This document shows, piece by piece, positions 16,818 through 26,109 of a stretch of 64,000 bases of DNA. The stretch is taken from the NCBI RefSeq assembly GCF_002742645.2, contig NZ_CP033875.1:558001-622000 (forward strand), read 5' to 3'. The notes under the pieces were generated by a model. It was not told where the DNA came from. It was given only the letters and a program-made list of their open reading frames with translations, and ran no database searches. The DNA is from Caulobacter sp. FWC26. Its GTDB lineage: Bacteria > Pseudomonadota > Alphaproteobacteria > Caulobacterales > Caulobacteraceae. The position numbers were made by a program, and so were the translations under genes. Within the stretch, counting starts at the first letter, position 1. The number at the start of each line of letters is the position of its first letter.

Positions 16818-17279
16818 ATGATCGACGATCTCTACAGCGCCAAAATCCTCGGGCTCGTGGCCAACATGCCGCGCGCCGGACGCTTGGCCGCGCCCGACGC
16901 CAGCGCGGAGAAGACCGCCAAGCTGTGCGGCAGTCGGATCACGGTCGATGTGGTGGTCGAGGACGGCAAGGTCGTCGACTACGCCCAGGACGTTTCAGCC
17001 TGCGCTCTGGGGCAGGCCGCTGCGGCGATCCTCGGCGCGAACGTGATCGGCGCGGAACTTTCCGACATCGAGTTGGCGCGGGACTCGCTTGCCGCTATGC
17101 TGAAGGCGAACGGCTCGCCTCCTGCGGGCCGGTTTGCGGAGCTCGCCGTGCTGGAGCCGGTCAAGGACTATCCCGCTCGTCACGCCTCGACGCTTCTGGC
17201 GTTCGAGGCGACGGTCGAGGCTGTCCGGAAGGCCACAGGCAGCGGTGAAACGCGAACTAGCACCGCCGGCGCGGCTTGA
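16818..17279 (+). CDS. IscU/NifU-like iron-sulfur scaffold protein, third Cys missing
   Basis: 153 residues resembling the N-terminal IscU/SufU scaffold domain: L-C-G-S-R-I (C37), S-A-C-A-L-G-Q (C62), and the closing V-K-D-Y-P-A-R-H-A-S-T-L-L-x-F. IscU holds clusters with three Cys; the third position here reads H-A-S (122-124), so only two remain. It may still bind a cluster with other ligands or act in delivery. It lies between an SRPBCC gene and yidD. Confidence 0.75.
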   Translation: MIDDLYSAKILGLVANMPRAGRLAAPDASAEKTAKLCGSRITVDVVVEDGKVVDYAQDVSACALGQAAAAILGANVIGAELSDIELARDSLAAMLKANGSPPAGRFAELAVLEPVKDYPARHASTLLAFEATVEAVRKATGSGETRTSTAGAA

Positions 17280-17331
17280 TCCCTACCCCCTTCGGGGTGT
17301 GTAACCGCATCGCAACAATTCGCGCGCCGGC

Positions 17332-17586
17332 ATGACCTTCTACGAACGCACCGTCGACCTGGGTCTTAGAGCCTACAAGTTGACGCTCTCGCCCCTCATC
17401 GGGCGGCAGTGCCGCTTCGCGCCGAGTTGTTCGGAGTATGCGGCGGCCGCCCTCAAGGATCATGGCCCGCTCAAGGGTTCCTGGCTGGCGTTGCGACGGA
17501 TTTGCCGTTGCAATCCGTTGGGTGGTTCGGGTTACGACCCGCCGCCGCCGCGACACCAGCCACGTCAGTGGATATGTGAAGAATGA
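17332..17586 (+). CDS. yidD: YidD membrane protein insertion factor
   Basis: Small amphipathic inner-membrane-associated protein that helps YidC-dependent insertion. 84 residues with the family core [23 protein letters not shown] and [15 protein letters not shown]. Usually located by rpmH/rnpA/yidC, but here between a Fe-S scaffold gene and thrS. Its stop overlaps the thrS start (ATGA). Confidence 0.95.
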   Translation: MTFYERTVDLGLRAYKLTLSPLIGRQCRFAPSCSEYAAAALKDHGPLKGSWLALRRICRCNPLGGSGYDPPPPRHQPRQWICEE

Positions 17587-19550
17587 TCGATCTGGTTTTC
17601 CCCGACGGTTCGTCGCGTCAGTACCCCGACGGCTCGACGGGACGCGACGTCGCCGCCGCCATCTCCAAGTCGCTGGAAAAGAAGGCGCTACTGATCAAGC
17701 TGGACGGTCAGGTCCTGGACCTGGATCGCCCGCTGACGCCCGACCTGCTGACGGGCGAGCGCAAGTTCGAGATCCTGACGCGCGAGGCGCCCGAGGCCCT
17801 CGACACCATCCGCCACGACACCGCCCACGTGCTTGCCGAGGCCGTGCAGGAGCTGTTCCCCGGCACCCAGGTCACGATCGGCCCTAACGTCGAGGATGGC
17901 TTCTACTACGACTTCGCGCGCGACGAGCCGTTCAGCCTGGACGATCTGGAAAAGATCGAAAAGCGCATGAAGGAGATCGTCGATCGCGACGAAAAGATCA
18001 CGCGCGAGGTCTGGGACCGCGACGAGGCGATCAAGCACTTCGACGAGATCGGAGAGCAGTACAAGGCGCAGATTATCCGTGACCTGCCGCCGACGGACAC
18101 GATCACGGTCTATCGTCAGGGGAACTGGAAAGACCTCTGCCGCGGCCCCCACCTGCCCTCGACCAAGCATGTCGGCAAGGCGTTCAAGTTGACCAAGCTG
18201 GCCGGCGCCTATTGGCGTGGGGATCAGAACAACGCCCAACTGCAACGCATCTATGGCACGTCTTGGGCGTCGGAAGCCGATCTCGAAGCCTATCTGAAGC
18301 GCATCGAGGAGGCCGAAAAGCGCGATCACCGCAAGCTCGGCAAGGCGCTGAACCTCTTCCATATGCAGGAAGAAGGTCGGGGTATGGTCTTCTGGCACCC
18401 CAAGGGCTGGAAACTGTGGCAGACGCTGGAAGCGTACATGCGCCGCAACCTCGACCGCGCCGGCTACATTGAAGTCAAGACGCCCCAGGTGCTGGACAAG
18501 ACCTTCTGGGAAAACTCCGGTCACTGGGACAAGTACCGCGCCAACATGTTCGTCTGTGAGACGGTCGAGGGCGAGGTTCTGTCGCTCAAGCCGATGAACT
18601 GCCCCGGACACGTTCAGATCTGGAACGTCGGCCAGCGCTCTTATCGAGAGCTGCCCATGCGCATGGCCGAGTTCGGCGCGTGCCACCGGTACGAGCCGTC
18701 GGGCGCGTTGCACGGCCTGATGCGGGTGCGCGCGTTCACCCAAGACGACGCCCACATCTTCTGCCGCGAAGACCAGATCGTCGAGGAGACCGAGCAATTC
18801 ATCCGTCTGGCGCGCATGATCCACGCCGATCTGGGCATGACGACCAAATACATCGCCCTGGCCACGCGACCGGAGCTGCGCGCCGGTTCGGACGAGTTCT
18901 GGGACAAGGCCGAAGGCATGCTGGCCGAGGCCGCGCGTCTGGCCGGCGTTGAACCGGTGATTGCCGAGGGCGACGGGGCGTTCTACGCGCCGAAGCTGGA
19001 TTTCATCGTCCAGGACGCCATCGGCCGCGAGTGGACCTGCGGTACGCTGCAGCTCGACTACGTTTTGCCGGAACGACTTGGCGCTGAGTACGTTTCGGAG
19101 GACGGTTCGAAGAAGCGTCCGGTGATGCTTCACCGCGCGATTCTGGGATCCTTCGAGCGTTTCATCGGTATTCTGCTGGAAAACTTCGCGGGCGCATTGC
19201 CCGTTTGGCTGGCGCCGACACAAGTGGTGGTGGCTACAATTACCTCGGACGCCGATGACTATGCCCGCGAGGTCGTCGAAAAATTGACGAAACTGGGTAT
19301 GCGGGCGGAGCTGGACCTGCGAAACGAGAAGATCAACTACAAGATCCGCGAGCATAGTCTCGCTAAGGTGCCAGTGATCGCGGTGGTGGGACGTAAAGAA
19401 GCGGAAACAGGGCAATTGGCTCTTCGTCGCCTCGGCGGCGAAGGCCAGAGCGTGCTGTCGCTTGAAGACGCGCTTCGGGTGCTGAAATCCGACGCTACGC
19501 CTCCCGACCTCGCGCGCGCCCAAGCCGCGCAGGAGGCAGCGACCGCCTGA
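17583..19550 (+). CDS. thrS: threonyl-tRNA synthetase
   Basis: Charges tRNA-Thr and edits mis-charged Ser-tRNA. 655 residues with the full architecture: N-terminal TGS domain (1-62), editing domain with [11 protein letters not shown], class II catalytic core (M-N-C-P-G-H and [12 protein letters not shown] zinc/active-site segments), and C-terminal anticodon domain ending V-V-G-R-K-E-A-E-T. The start overlaps yidD by 4 bp and the stop overlaps the next ATG by 1 bp. A full-length antisense open frame is present but is a codon-bias shadow. Confidence 0.97.
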   Translation: MIDLVFPDGSSRQYPDGSTGRDVAAAISKSLEKKALLIKLDGQVLDLDRPLTPDLLTGERKFEILTREAPEALDTIRHDTAHVLAEAVQELFPGTQVTIGPNVEDGFYYDFARDEPFSLDDLEKIEKRMKEIVDRDEKITREVWDRDEAIKHFDEIGEQYKAQIIRDLPPTDTITVYRQGNWKDLCRGPHLPSTKHVGKAFKLTKLAGAYWRGDQNNAQLQRIYGTSWASEADLEAYLKRIEEAEKRDHRKLGKALNLFHMQEEGRGMVFWHPKGWKLWQTLEAYMRRNLDRAGYIEVKTPQVLDKTFWENSGHWDKYRANMFVCETVEGEVLSLKPMNCPGHVQIWNVGQRSYRELPMRMAEFGACHRYEPSGALHGLMRVRAFTQDDAHIFCREDQIVEETEQFIRLARMIHADLGMTTKYIALATRPELRAGSDEFWDKAEGMLAEAARLAGVEPVIAEGDGAFYAPKLDFIVQDAIGREWTCGTLQLDYVLPERLGAEYVSEDGSKKRPVMLHRAILGSFERFIGILLENFAGALPVWLAPTQVVVATITSDADDYAREVVEKLTKLGMRAELDLRNEKINYKIREHSLAKVPVIAVVGRKEAETGQLALRRLGGEGQSVLSLEDALRVLKSDATPPDLARAQAAQEAATA

Positions 19551-20476
19551 TGAACAGCATTCTCCCGTCCGTATCGACCCTTGCCGTTGGCGCGCGTCCG
19601 GCTCGTCCGAACGTGTCCGTTGTCATGGTCGTTTATCGGACGGGGGAGGCGCTGGTCGAGAGCATCCGCCACGTGCTGGCAGAACCGCTGGTCGACGAAT
19701 TCATCATCGTCGACAACGGTTCGTCCTCGCGGGACGAAGACATGCTTCGGTCGCTGGCCCTGACCGAACCGCGCGTCGTGCTGAAGCAGGGACACGGCAA
19801 TGTCGGTTTCGCACGGGGGGCCAATCTGGGTGCGGTGACCGCTGCAGGCGAATACATCGTCTTCCTGAATCCCGACGCGAATCTGCAGCCTGGCTGCGTG
19901 GCGTCGCTGGTTACAGCCTTCAAGGGCCAGCCAGTGCCCACGATCGTGGGCGCGCGGGTGTTGAACACCGACGGCACCGAGCAGCGTGGCGGCCGTCGGG
20001 GCGAGGTCACGCCTATCAGCACCGTGCTGAGCTTCGGCCAACTCACCCGCCGTTACCCCAAGCTGGCGGCTTTCGAGATTCATCGTGAGAACGAGCCCCT
20101 GCCACCAGGGCCGGCGCCAATGCCGACGATCTCGGGCGCCTGCTTCGCCATGCGCCGCGCCGATTTCGTCGCCCTCAAGGGCTTCGATGAAGGCTACTTC
20201 CTCCACGTCGAGGATATTGACCTCTGTTGGCGCGCCCGCCGAGCGGGTGGCCAGGTGCTGTTCCAGCCCAACGCCCAGGTGATCCACCTGGGCCACACCA
20301 GCCTGGAGCACCCGGTGAAGGTCGAATTTCACAAGGGCGTGGGCCTGACCCGCTACTTCATCAAGCGCGCCGACAGCCTCCAGCTCTTCGCCGCCGCCGT
20401 GCTGCTGGCGCCGGCGATCATGCTGATGAGCGTCTGCCGGCCGCTGCTGTGGAAACTGACGGGTCGGCCGATCTAG
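19550..20476 (+). CDS. family 2 glycosyltransferase (rhamnosyltransferase-like)
   Basis: 308 residues, GT-A fold: V-S-V-V-M-V-V-Y at the start, F-I-I-V-D-N-G-S, G-N-V-G-F-A-R-G-A-N, the D-x-D-like L-N-P-D-A-N, and a later G-F-D-E-G-Y-F-L-H-V-E-D-I-D-L-C-W-R. A C-terminal hydrophobic segment (about 275-300) could anchor it to the membrane. Probably transfers a sugar to a surface polysaccharide; donor and acceptor are unknown. Coupled to thrS (TGATG). No other polysaccharide genes are adjacent. Confidence 0.88.
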   Translation: MNSILPSVSTLAVGARPARPNVSVVMVVYRTGEALVESIRHVLAEPLVDEFIIVDNGSSSRDEDMLRSLALTEPRVVLKQGHGNVGFARGANLGAVTAAGEYIVFLNPDANLQPGCVASLVTAFKGQPVPTIVGARVLNTDGTEQRGGRRGEVTPISTVLSFGQLTRRYPKLAAFEIHRENEPLPPGPAPMPTISGACFAMRRADFVALKGFDEGYFLHVEDIDLCWRARRAGGQVLFQPNAQVIHLGHTSLEHPVKVEFHKGVGLTRYFIKRADSLQLFAAAVLLAPAIMLMSVCRPLLWKLTGRPI

Positions 20477-20633
20477 GGGCGGCCGTCAGAGGGGGCGCTC
20501 CCTACGTTAAATCGCTTCCTCAGCGTTCTTTGGGGGGGGGCAGCGAGGCAGTCCGGCGGCGGCTTGCGGTGGCGCCGATTGAGCAAGAGCCACGAGCCTA
20601 AAACCTACCCCGACCGCTGTGTAGAGCGTCCGC

Positions 20634-20999
20634 CTACATCGGCGCGATGGTTTCGAACCTCAGACCATCCGGTCCCTCGATAGATGTCGGCGCCTTCAGA
20701 TTCTTACTGGGCAGCATGGCGCGATAGCGTTCGTACGCAGCTTTGGCGTCTCGTCCCGGCTTCACCGTCAAGCACTGATCGAATTCGCCCTCGCGGCCCC
20801 AGGGCTTGCGTTCGGAGCGGGCGATGTCGCTGTCCTTCTTGACGGCTGCGGCGATCTTGTCGGCGAGCGCATGGTCGATGCCCGCGCCATAGCTGCCAAA
20901 CTTGATCGTGACATCGCAGCGTGCGGGGCCTGCGTCGGCCACTGGCGCGGCGACACAGGCGGACAGGCCAAGGGCGAGCACGACGGCCAGAGATCTCAT
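20634..20999 (-). CDS. small lipoprotein, unknown function
   Basis: 121 residues with a lipoprotein signal: MRSLAVVLALGLSAC, lipobox L-S-A-C with Cys15. The mature part has two further Cys (in R-C-D-V and D-Q-C-L), probably a disulfide, and is otherwise unrecognised. ATG at 20999 overlaps the stop of mvaB (ATGA), so it is last in the minus-strand operon GT39-mvaB-lipoprotein. The 157 bases to the right end of the glycosyltransferase gene hold no gene, only a run of nine G near 20532. Confidence 0.75.
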   Translation of the reverse strand: MRSLAVVLALGLSACVAAPVADAGPARCDVTIKFGSYGAGIDHALADKIAAAVKKDSDIARSERKPWGREGEFDQCLTVKPGRDAKAAYERYRAMLPSKNLKAPTSIEGPDGLRFETIAPM

Positions 21000-21895
21000 G
21001 CGGGGAATCCTCCGGCGCGGGCGAGGGACGAGGCGGGAGCCTTACCCAACTTGGCGCTGATGTCGCGGCCGATCTCGATGAGGGCGCCCAGATTATAACC
21101 CGTCTCGAAGCCGGCGCGTTCCAGCATGTAAACGAGGTCCTCGGTGCCGATATTGCCTGTCGCGGCGGGGGCGAACGGACAGCCGCCCAGGCCGCCGACC
21201 GAGGCGTCCAGCACATCAACGCCCGCCTCGACGCTGGCGAAGGCGTTGGCCAGGCCCGTGTTTCGGGTGTCGTGGAAGTGCATGCGAAGGCGCGCATCCG
21301 GGGCAGCGGCGCGGACGGCCTCGATCCGCTTGCGGACTGTCCAGGGATCGGCCACCCCGATGGTGTCGGCGATGGCGATCTCCGGAACGCCCAGCGTTGC
21401 GGCCTCGCGGACGATGGCGATGACCTGATCTTCCGAAACCTCACCGTCGAACGGGCAACCGAACGCCACTGAGATCGTGGCGGTGATCGGCGGGCCACCT
21501 TCGCTGGCCTGGCGTTCGACGATGGCCGCCAGGGTTTCGACCTGCTGGCGTGTCGTCGAGCCCTGGTTGCGGGTGGCGAAGCCGTCGGAGGCGCAGACCA
21601 CGACATTGGCCTCGTCGCATCCGGTCGACACGCACCGCTCCCAGCCGCGCATGTTCAAGACGAGACCGATCCGGGAGTGGATCAGGTCGGCGGGCAGGGC
21701 GGCCATGATCTCCTCCGCCCCCGCCATCTGCGGCACGCGGTTCGGATTTACGAACGAGACCACCTCGGTGCGCCTAGCGCCAGCAGCCTCGAGACGGCTG
21801 ATCAGATCGAGCTTCTCCGCGACGCTCAGAACGGTCTTCTCGTTCTGCAGCCCATCGCGCGGACCGACCTCGACGATCTGGATGAAGCGGCTCAC
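20996..21895 (-). CDS. mvaB: hydroxymethylglutaryl-CoA lyase
   Basis: Cleaves HMG-CoA to acetyl-CoA and acetoacetate in leucine and ketone-body catabolism. 299 residues, TIM-barrel: V-E-V-G-P-R-D-G-L-Q-N-E-K at the start, S-F-V-N-P, V-A-F-G-C-P-F-D-G-E, the metal-binding H-F-H-D-T-R-N and G-G-L-G-G-C-P-F-A-P-A-A-T-G-N with the catalytic Cys. GTG start at 21895 overlaps the stop of the upstream transferase (GTGA). No other leucine-degradation genes are next to it, which is unusual. Confidence 0.94.
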   Translation of the reverse strand: MSRFIQIVEVGPRDGLQNEKTVLSVAEKLDLISRLEAAGARRTEVVSFVNPNRVPQMAGAEEIMAALPADLIHSRIGLVLNMRGWERCVSTGCDEANVVVCASDGFATRNQGSTTRQQVETLAAIVERQASEGGPPITATISVAFGCPFDGEVSEDQVIAIVREAATLGVPEIAIADTIGVADPWTVRKRIEAVRAAAPDARLRMHFHDTRNTGLANAFASVEAGVDVLDASVGGLGGCPFAPAATGNIGTEDLVYMLERAGFETGYNLGALIEIGRDISAKLGKAPASSLARAGGFPA

Positions 21896-23571
21896 GGCTG
21901 TTCCTCCTGCGGCGCGATGCGTTCGCCGCGATAGACGGTCAACCGCTCCTGGTCGCCGTCCGAATAGTTCAGCCCATCCACCACGGCGACGGGACGCGCG
22001 GTCAGGCCAAGCCCCGCCAGAGCGTCACGGAACGGCTTCTCCTCGCGCGCCTCGACAATGGCCGGACGCCCCTCAGCAACCGCGTCGGCGGCGCCGGCGC
22101 CGTCGGTCAGTTCGGTGGCGGTCCCTAACTGGAAGATCAGACTGGGTTCGGCGTAGCCGGTGACGGCCACGGGGCCCGGCGCCCCCGAACGTGGCGACAG
22201 GCGTGCGGCGTCCAGGGTCTCGGCCAGATCACGCGACAGGAACAGAGGTTCCAGGCGCGGGATCAGCCCGGCGGTCAGGGCGATGTGGGCGGCTACGCCC
22301 AGGACCCCGGCGGCGACCAAGGCCCGCGCCGAGCGATGACGGAGCAGGAGGAAAGCTCCCGTGACGCCCGCGCCAAGCGCCAGCAGGGCGGCCAGGGCGG
22401 TCCAGACGAGATCGCCTGCCGTCCCGAACGCGGTCTGGCCGTAGATCGCCACGGCCGCGAGCAACGCGCCCATCAGCACCGACAGCGCGCCGCCGATCCA
22501 GCGCGAGCGCTTGCCCAGCGGCTCGCGCACGGCGGCGGCCATCAGCATGGCCAGGGCGCCATAGGCCGGCAGTTCGTAGTGAACCAGCTTGGTCGGCAGC
22601 AATTCGAACATCAGCCACGTCGGGATCAGCCAGCAAAGCGCGAAGCGCACGCCGGGCTCGTCGCGCTTGGTCCAGCCCACGACCAGCGCCGCCGGCAAAA
22701 GCAAGGTCGCGGGGAACGAGAGCAGGGGGGCGAGCAGGGTGTGATAGCCGAACGGGCCCGCGTGCCCCTCCTGGCCGCCGGCCAGCTTCGGGGCCAAGTC
22801 CGCGCCCACCGCCGCGCCCCAGAAGGCGCCGTCGGTGGCGACGGTGATCATCATGGCCCAGGGCAGGGTGATGGCTGCGAACAGGATCAGGCCCCAGGTC
22901 CAGCCGAGATCCTTCATCCAGCCCGCCTTGCGATCCCAGAGCGCCAGGGCGATCAGAGCGAAGATCGCCACGAGAAGACCGACGGGGCCCTTGATCAGCG
23001 CCGCGAGCGACAGGCCGAGCCAGAAGGCGAGTTTTGTCCACTTGCTCGAAGATTCACCTTTGAGGTGGGCGATATAGACCCGCGCCAGAGCCGCCATGGC
23101 CAAGGTGGTCGTGCCGCAGAGCGCCGCGTCGGTCTTGGCGATGAAAGCCTCGGACGACAACAGGAAGGTCGCGCCAAGGATCGAGCCGGCGAGCAGTCCA
23201 GTGCGTTGATCGAAGAGAGCCGCCGCGCCCCAGGCGCAGGCCGCCGCCGCCAGCATCGCTCCCAACAGAGACGGAATTCGGTAAGCCCAGATTCGCCGCT
23301 CCTCGGCGTCGGACAGCGCCTTGACGCTCAGCGCCTGCATCCAGTGGATGCCGACCGGCTTCTTGAAGCGCGGCTGATCCTGAAACCGGATCACGACGTA
23401 GTCGCCTGTCTCGATCATCTGCGCGGTCGCCTGGGCGAAGCGCGATTCGTCGCGATCCAGGGGCGGCATGGCGAAAAGGCCGGGCAGGCCGGCGATCAGG
23501 GCGACGAGCGCGGCGAAGAGCGGCGCGCGCCACCCCCGGCTCCAGTCATCCAGGCGAGATTCAAGCGTCAT
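21892..23571 (-). CDS. ArnT-like GT39 membrane glycosyltransferase
   Basis: 559-residue polytopic protein with about 11-12 transmembrane helices. ArnT/PMT motifs: D-R-D-E-S-R-F-A-Q-A-T near residue 37 (catalytic Asp-Glu in the first periplasmic loop) and R-F-K-K-P-V-G-I-H-W near residue 67. These enzymes move a sugar from undecaprenyl phosphate to lipid A or other acceptors on the periplasmic face. The GT2 encoded divergently at 23628 would plausibly make the lipid-linked donor. Substrate not determinable. Confidence 0.9.
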   Translation of the reverse strand: MTLESRLDDWSRGWRAPLFAALVALIAGLPGLFAMPPLDRDESRFAQATAQMIETGDYVVIRFQDQPRFKKPVGIHWMQALSVKALSDAEERRIWAYRIPSLLGAMLAAAACAWGAAALFDQRTGLLAGSILGATFLLSSEAFIAKTDAALCGTTTLAMAALARVYIAHLKGESSSKWTKLAFWLGLSLAALIKGPVGLLVAIFALIALALWDRKAGWMKDLGWTWGLILFAAITLPWAMMITVATDGAFWGAAVGADLAPKLAGGQEGHAGPFGYHTLLAPLLSFPATLLLPAALVVGWTKRDEPGVRFALCWLIPTWLMFELLPTKLVHYELPAYGALAMLMAAAVREPLGKRSRWIGGALSVLMGALLAAVAIYGQTAFGTAGDLVWTALAALLALGAGVTGAFLLLRHRSARALVAAGVLGVAAHIALTAGLIPRLEPLFLSRDLAETLDAARLSPRSGAPGPVAVTGYAEPSLIFQLGTATELTDGAGAADAVAEGRPAIVEAREEKPFRDALAGLGLTARPVAVVDGLNYSDGDQERLTVYRGERIAPQEEQP

Positions 23572-23627
23572 GCCGTCTGCTTTAGCACGATCCTTTCGTG
23601 GGGAAATTTTTCCGGTATTAGAGGGCG

Positions 23628-24365
23628 ATGAACGCCGCCAGCGCCTCCGCCCCCGACTACTCTGTCGTCGTCCCCGTTTTCGATGAGGGAGAGGCCGCGC
23701 CGAAGCTGGCTCGCGAGATCGCGGCGGCGTTTGCCGGCGAGGCCTATGAGATGATCTTCGTCGACGACGCCAGCCGTGACGACACCAAGGCGCGTCTGGT
23801 CGCGCTGAAGACCGAGATCCCGCAACTGCGCGTGCTGGGCCATCGCAAGAACTCCGGCCAAAGCCGCGCCGTGCGTAGCGGCGTCCTGGCCGCGCGGGGG
23901 GCGATCATCGTCACGCTGGATGGTGATGGCCAGAACGATCCCGCCGATGCGCCTCGCTTGGCCAAGGCCCTGGCGGCCGGTCCCGAAAACCTTGCTCTGG
24001 TTGGCGGCGAACGGGTCAAGCGCCAGGACAGCAACGCCAAGCGTTTTGCGTCGAAGTTTGGCAACGGCGTGCGCAAGCGCTTGCTCAAGGACACCGCCAA
24101 CGATACCGGCTGCGGCCTCAAGGCGTTCAAGCGCGAGGCTTTCCTGCGTCTGCCGTACTTTGATCACATCCATCGCTACATCCCGGCGCTGATGCTGCGC
24201 GAGGGCTACGAGGTGGCGTTCCAGCCGGTCAATCACCGCCATCGCGAGACCGGGGTGTCGAAGTACACCAATCTCGGTCGCCTCAAGGCTTCGATCTCTG
24301 ACCTGTTGGGCGTGATGTGGCTCCAGTCGCGGGCCCGCAACCCGCAGGGCGTGGACGAGGCCTAG
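23628..24365 (+). CDS. GT2 polyprenyl-phosphate glycosyltransferase-like
   Basis: 245 residues without C-terminal membrane helices, DPM1-like: Y-S-V-V-V-P-V-F-D-E-G-E, I-F-V-D-D-A-S-R-D-D-T, N-S-G-Q-S-R-A-V-R-S-G, the D-x-D motif T-L-D-G-D-G-Q-N-D-P, and H-R-H-R-E-T-G-V-S-K-Y. It likely loads a sugar on undecaprenyl phosphate at the cytoplasmic face for the divergent GT39 protein. The 56-bp gap between the two starts must contain both promoters. Confidence 0.9.
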   Translation: MNAASASAPDYSVVVPVFDEGEAAPKLAREIAAAFAGEAYEMIFVDDASRDDTKARLVALKTEIPQLRVLGHRKNSGQSRAVRSGVLAARGAIIVTLDGDGQNDPADAPRLAKALAAGPENLALVGGERVKRQDSNAKRFASKFGNGVRKRLLKDTANDTGCGLKAFKREAFLRLPYFDHIHRYIPALMLREGYEVAFQPVNHRHRETGVSKYTNLGRLKASISDLLGVMWLQSRARNPQGVDEA

Positions 24366-24463
24366 TCCCGGCTCAGGCGAGCCGACTTCACCACAAGCGA
24401 AATTCCGGCTAGGCCTTAGCCATGGCGGTTGACCACACCGGGGCCGCCGGAGGGGGAAGCTCG

Positions 24464-24886
24464 ATGTTCGCGGCCGTTCCGCTGCTGGCCTTGCCGGTCA
24501 TTGTCTACAACCTGGTCGCCTTGACGCTGACCGGAGGCTTCAGGGCCACGGACGCGACGGCCCGGATGAACGAGGCGCTGTTCACCATCCACATGACCTC
24601 GCGCACCGACTGGGCCGTCAGCCTGGGCGATCTGCTGATGGCCGCCTCGCTGGTAGTGCTGTTTGTCGAACTCTTGAAGTCAACGACCAGCCGCAAGATC
24701 GCGATCATCAATCATTCGCTGTCGATGGTGCTGTTTATTCTATGCCTGGTCGAGTTCCTGCTCGCCCCCGCCTTTGCGACCTCGACCTTCTTCCTGATCA
24801 CCCTGATGGTGCTGCTGGACGTGCTGGCGGGCTTCATCGTGACCATCGTGGCGGCGCGTCGCGACGTCGATTTCGGCGATCATTGA
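24464..24886 (+). CDS. small integral membrane protein, unknown
   Basis: 140 residues with four hydrophobic helices (about 3-22, 48-66, 78-98 and 103-125), ending in a charged ARRDVDFGDH tail. I do not recognise the family; it seems conserved in style with other alphaproteobacterial inner-membrane proteins. Start ATG at 24464 is preferred because GGAGGGGGAAG lies just upstream; an ATG at 24422 would add 14 residues. Converges with trmL with a 3-bp gap. Confidence 0.65.
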   Translation: MFAAVPLLALPVIVYNLVALTLTGGFRATDATARMNEALFTIHMTSRTDWAVSLGDLLMAASLVVLFVELLKSTTSRKIAIINHSLSMVLFILCLVEFLLAPAFATSTFFLITLMVLLDVLAGFIVTIVAARRDVDFGDH

Positions 24887-24889
24887 GCC

Positions 24890-25348
24890 CTAGTCGGGGA
24901 AGCCTCCGGTCTGCCTCAGCGCCTCGCCCAGCGCCATGGCCGCTGTGGTCGCCAGGTTCATAGACCGCGTCTCCGGCCGGATGGGAATCACGATCCGAGC
25001 TTGTGCTGCGGCGTGAACCTCCTCTGGCGCGCCGCGACTTTCGTTGCCGAAAAGCAGGGTGTCGCCGGGCTCGAATGAAAACCGGTGCAACGGAGTCGCG
25101 CCCCGGGTCGTGAACAGCAGAAGCCGCCCGTCAACGCGTTCCGGCGCCTTAAGGAATGTCTCCCAACTGTCGTGCCGAGCCAGGTGCGTCAAAGGGCCGT
25201 AGTCGAGGGCCGCGCGCTTCAAGCTTTTGTCATTCAACGGGAAACTGCAGGGCTCGATCACGTCGAGCCCCAGGCCGAAGCAGGCCGTTAGCCGAATGCA
25301 GGCCCCTACGTTTTGGGGAATGCCTGGTTGAAAAAGTGCGATGCGCAT
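24890..25348 (-). CDS. trmL: tRNA (cytidine/uridine-34-2'-O)-methyltransferase
   Basis: SPOUT-class enzyme that methylates the wobble ribose of tRNA-Leu. 152 residues: start M-R-I-A-L-F-Q-P-G-I-P-Q-N-V-G, then L-F-G-N-E-S-R-G-A-P and the knotted C-terminal S-M-N-L-A-T-T-A-A-M-A-L that binds S-adenosylmethionine. The ATG at 25348 gives the normal size; a longer frame runs antisense to petA. Divergent from petA. Confidence 0.93.
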   Translation of the reverse strand: MRIALFQPGIPQNVGACIRLTACFGLGLDVIEPCSFPLNDKSLKRAALDYGPLTHLARHDSWETFLKAPERVDGRLLLFTTRGATPLHRFSFEPGDTLLFGNESRGAPEEVHAAAQARIVIPIRPETRSMNLATTAAMALGEALRQTGGFPD

Positions 25349-25552
25349 AATAAGCGAACCAACCACAAGGGCAGCAGGGGCTTTGCCACGAATCGAAAGG
25401 ACTTGCGGACTTCGCCCGCGCGTCCGATAGGACGATTTGACCGCTGCCTTGTGGCGGAGATCCGCTTGCGGGTCGAGCAAGATATGGCGCCGCAAGGCGC
25501 GTCTCCAAGCCGGTCGCTCCCGCGGCCTGGCGGAACCAAAGGGTGACTTAAG

Positions 25553-26104
25553 GTGGCCGACACCGCCGTGGGCGCAACGACCGAGCCGGAACACGGGGGC
25601 GATCCCTCCCGGCGCGACTTCATTCATATCGCCGCGATCGCCGCCGCTGCTGGCGGCGCGGCGACTCTGGTGTGGCCGTTCATCGATCAGATGAACCCGT
25701 CGGCGGACACGCTGGCCATGGCCTCGACCGAGTTCGACCTGACCAAGGTGCCGGAAGGCCAGCAGGTTACGCTGAAGTGGCGCGGCAAGCCGCTCTTCGT
25801 GCGCAACCGCACCAAGGGCGAGATTTCCAAGGCGGTCGCCGACGACAGCGCGCCGATGAAGGATCCGCAGAAGGACGCCGATCGCGTGAAGCCCGGCAAG
25901 GCCCAGTGGCTGGTCCTGATCGGTTCGTGCACGCACCTGGGCTGCGTGCCCACGTTCGGCGGCGGCGACTACGGCGGCTGGTTCTGCCCCTGCCACGGCT
26001 CGCACTACGACACCTCGGGCCGCATCCGTAAGGGTCCCGCACCGCTGAACCTGGTGGTGCCGGAGTACGAGTTCCTGTCCGACACCAAGGTCAAGATCGG
26101 TTAA
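25553..26104 (+). CDS. petA: Rieske iron-sulfur subunit of cytochrome bc1
   Basis: 183 residues. Twin-arginine motif S-R-R-D-F-I-H near residue 20 followed by a hydrophobic helix, so it is Tat-inserted as an N-terminal anchor. The 2Fe-2S ligands are C126-T-H128-L-G-C131 and C145-P-C147-H148-G-S, with 126/131/145/147-148 in the two family boxes. GTG start at 25553 after TTAAGGTG. First gene of petABC. The 204-bp upstream region separates it from trmL and must carry the promoter; I could not pick a convincing one. Confidence 0.95.
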   Translation: MADTAVGATTEPEHGGDPSRRDFIHIAAIAAAAGGAATLVWPFIDQMNPSADTLAMASTEFDLTKVPEGQQVTLKWRGKPLFVRNRTKGEISKAVADDSAPMKDPQKDADRVKPGKAQWLVLIGSCTHLGCVPTFGGGDYGGWFCPCHGSHYDTSGRIRKGPAPLNLVVPEYEFLSDTKVKIG

Positions 26105-26109
26105 TCCAG

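Noticed and set aside
17688..19523. 611-codon antisense frame in thrS
   Set aside because: Shadow of the thrS codon bias.
20532..20540. Run of nine G as possible phase-variation tract
   Set aside because: Intergenic after the glycosyltransferase stop and not within a recognisable promoter spacer; no evidence of a switch.
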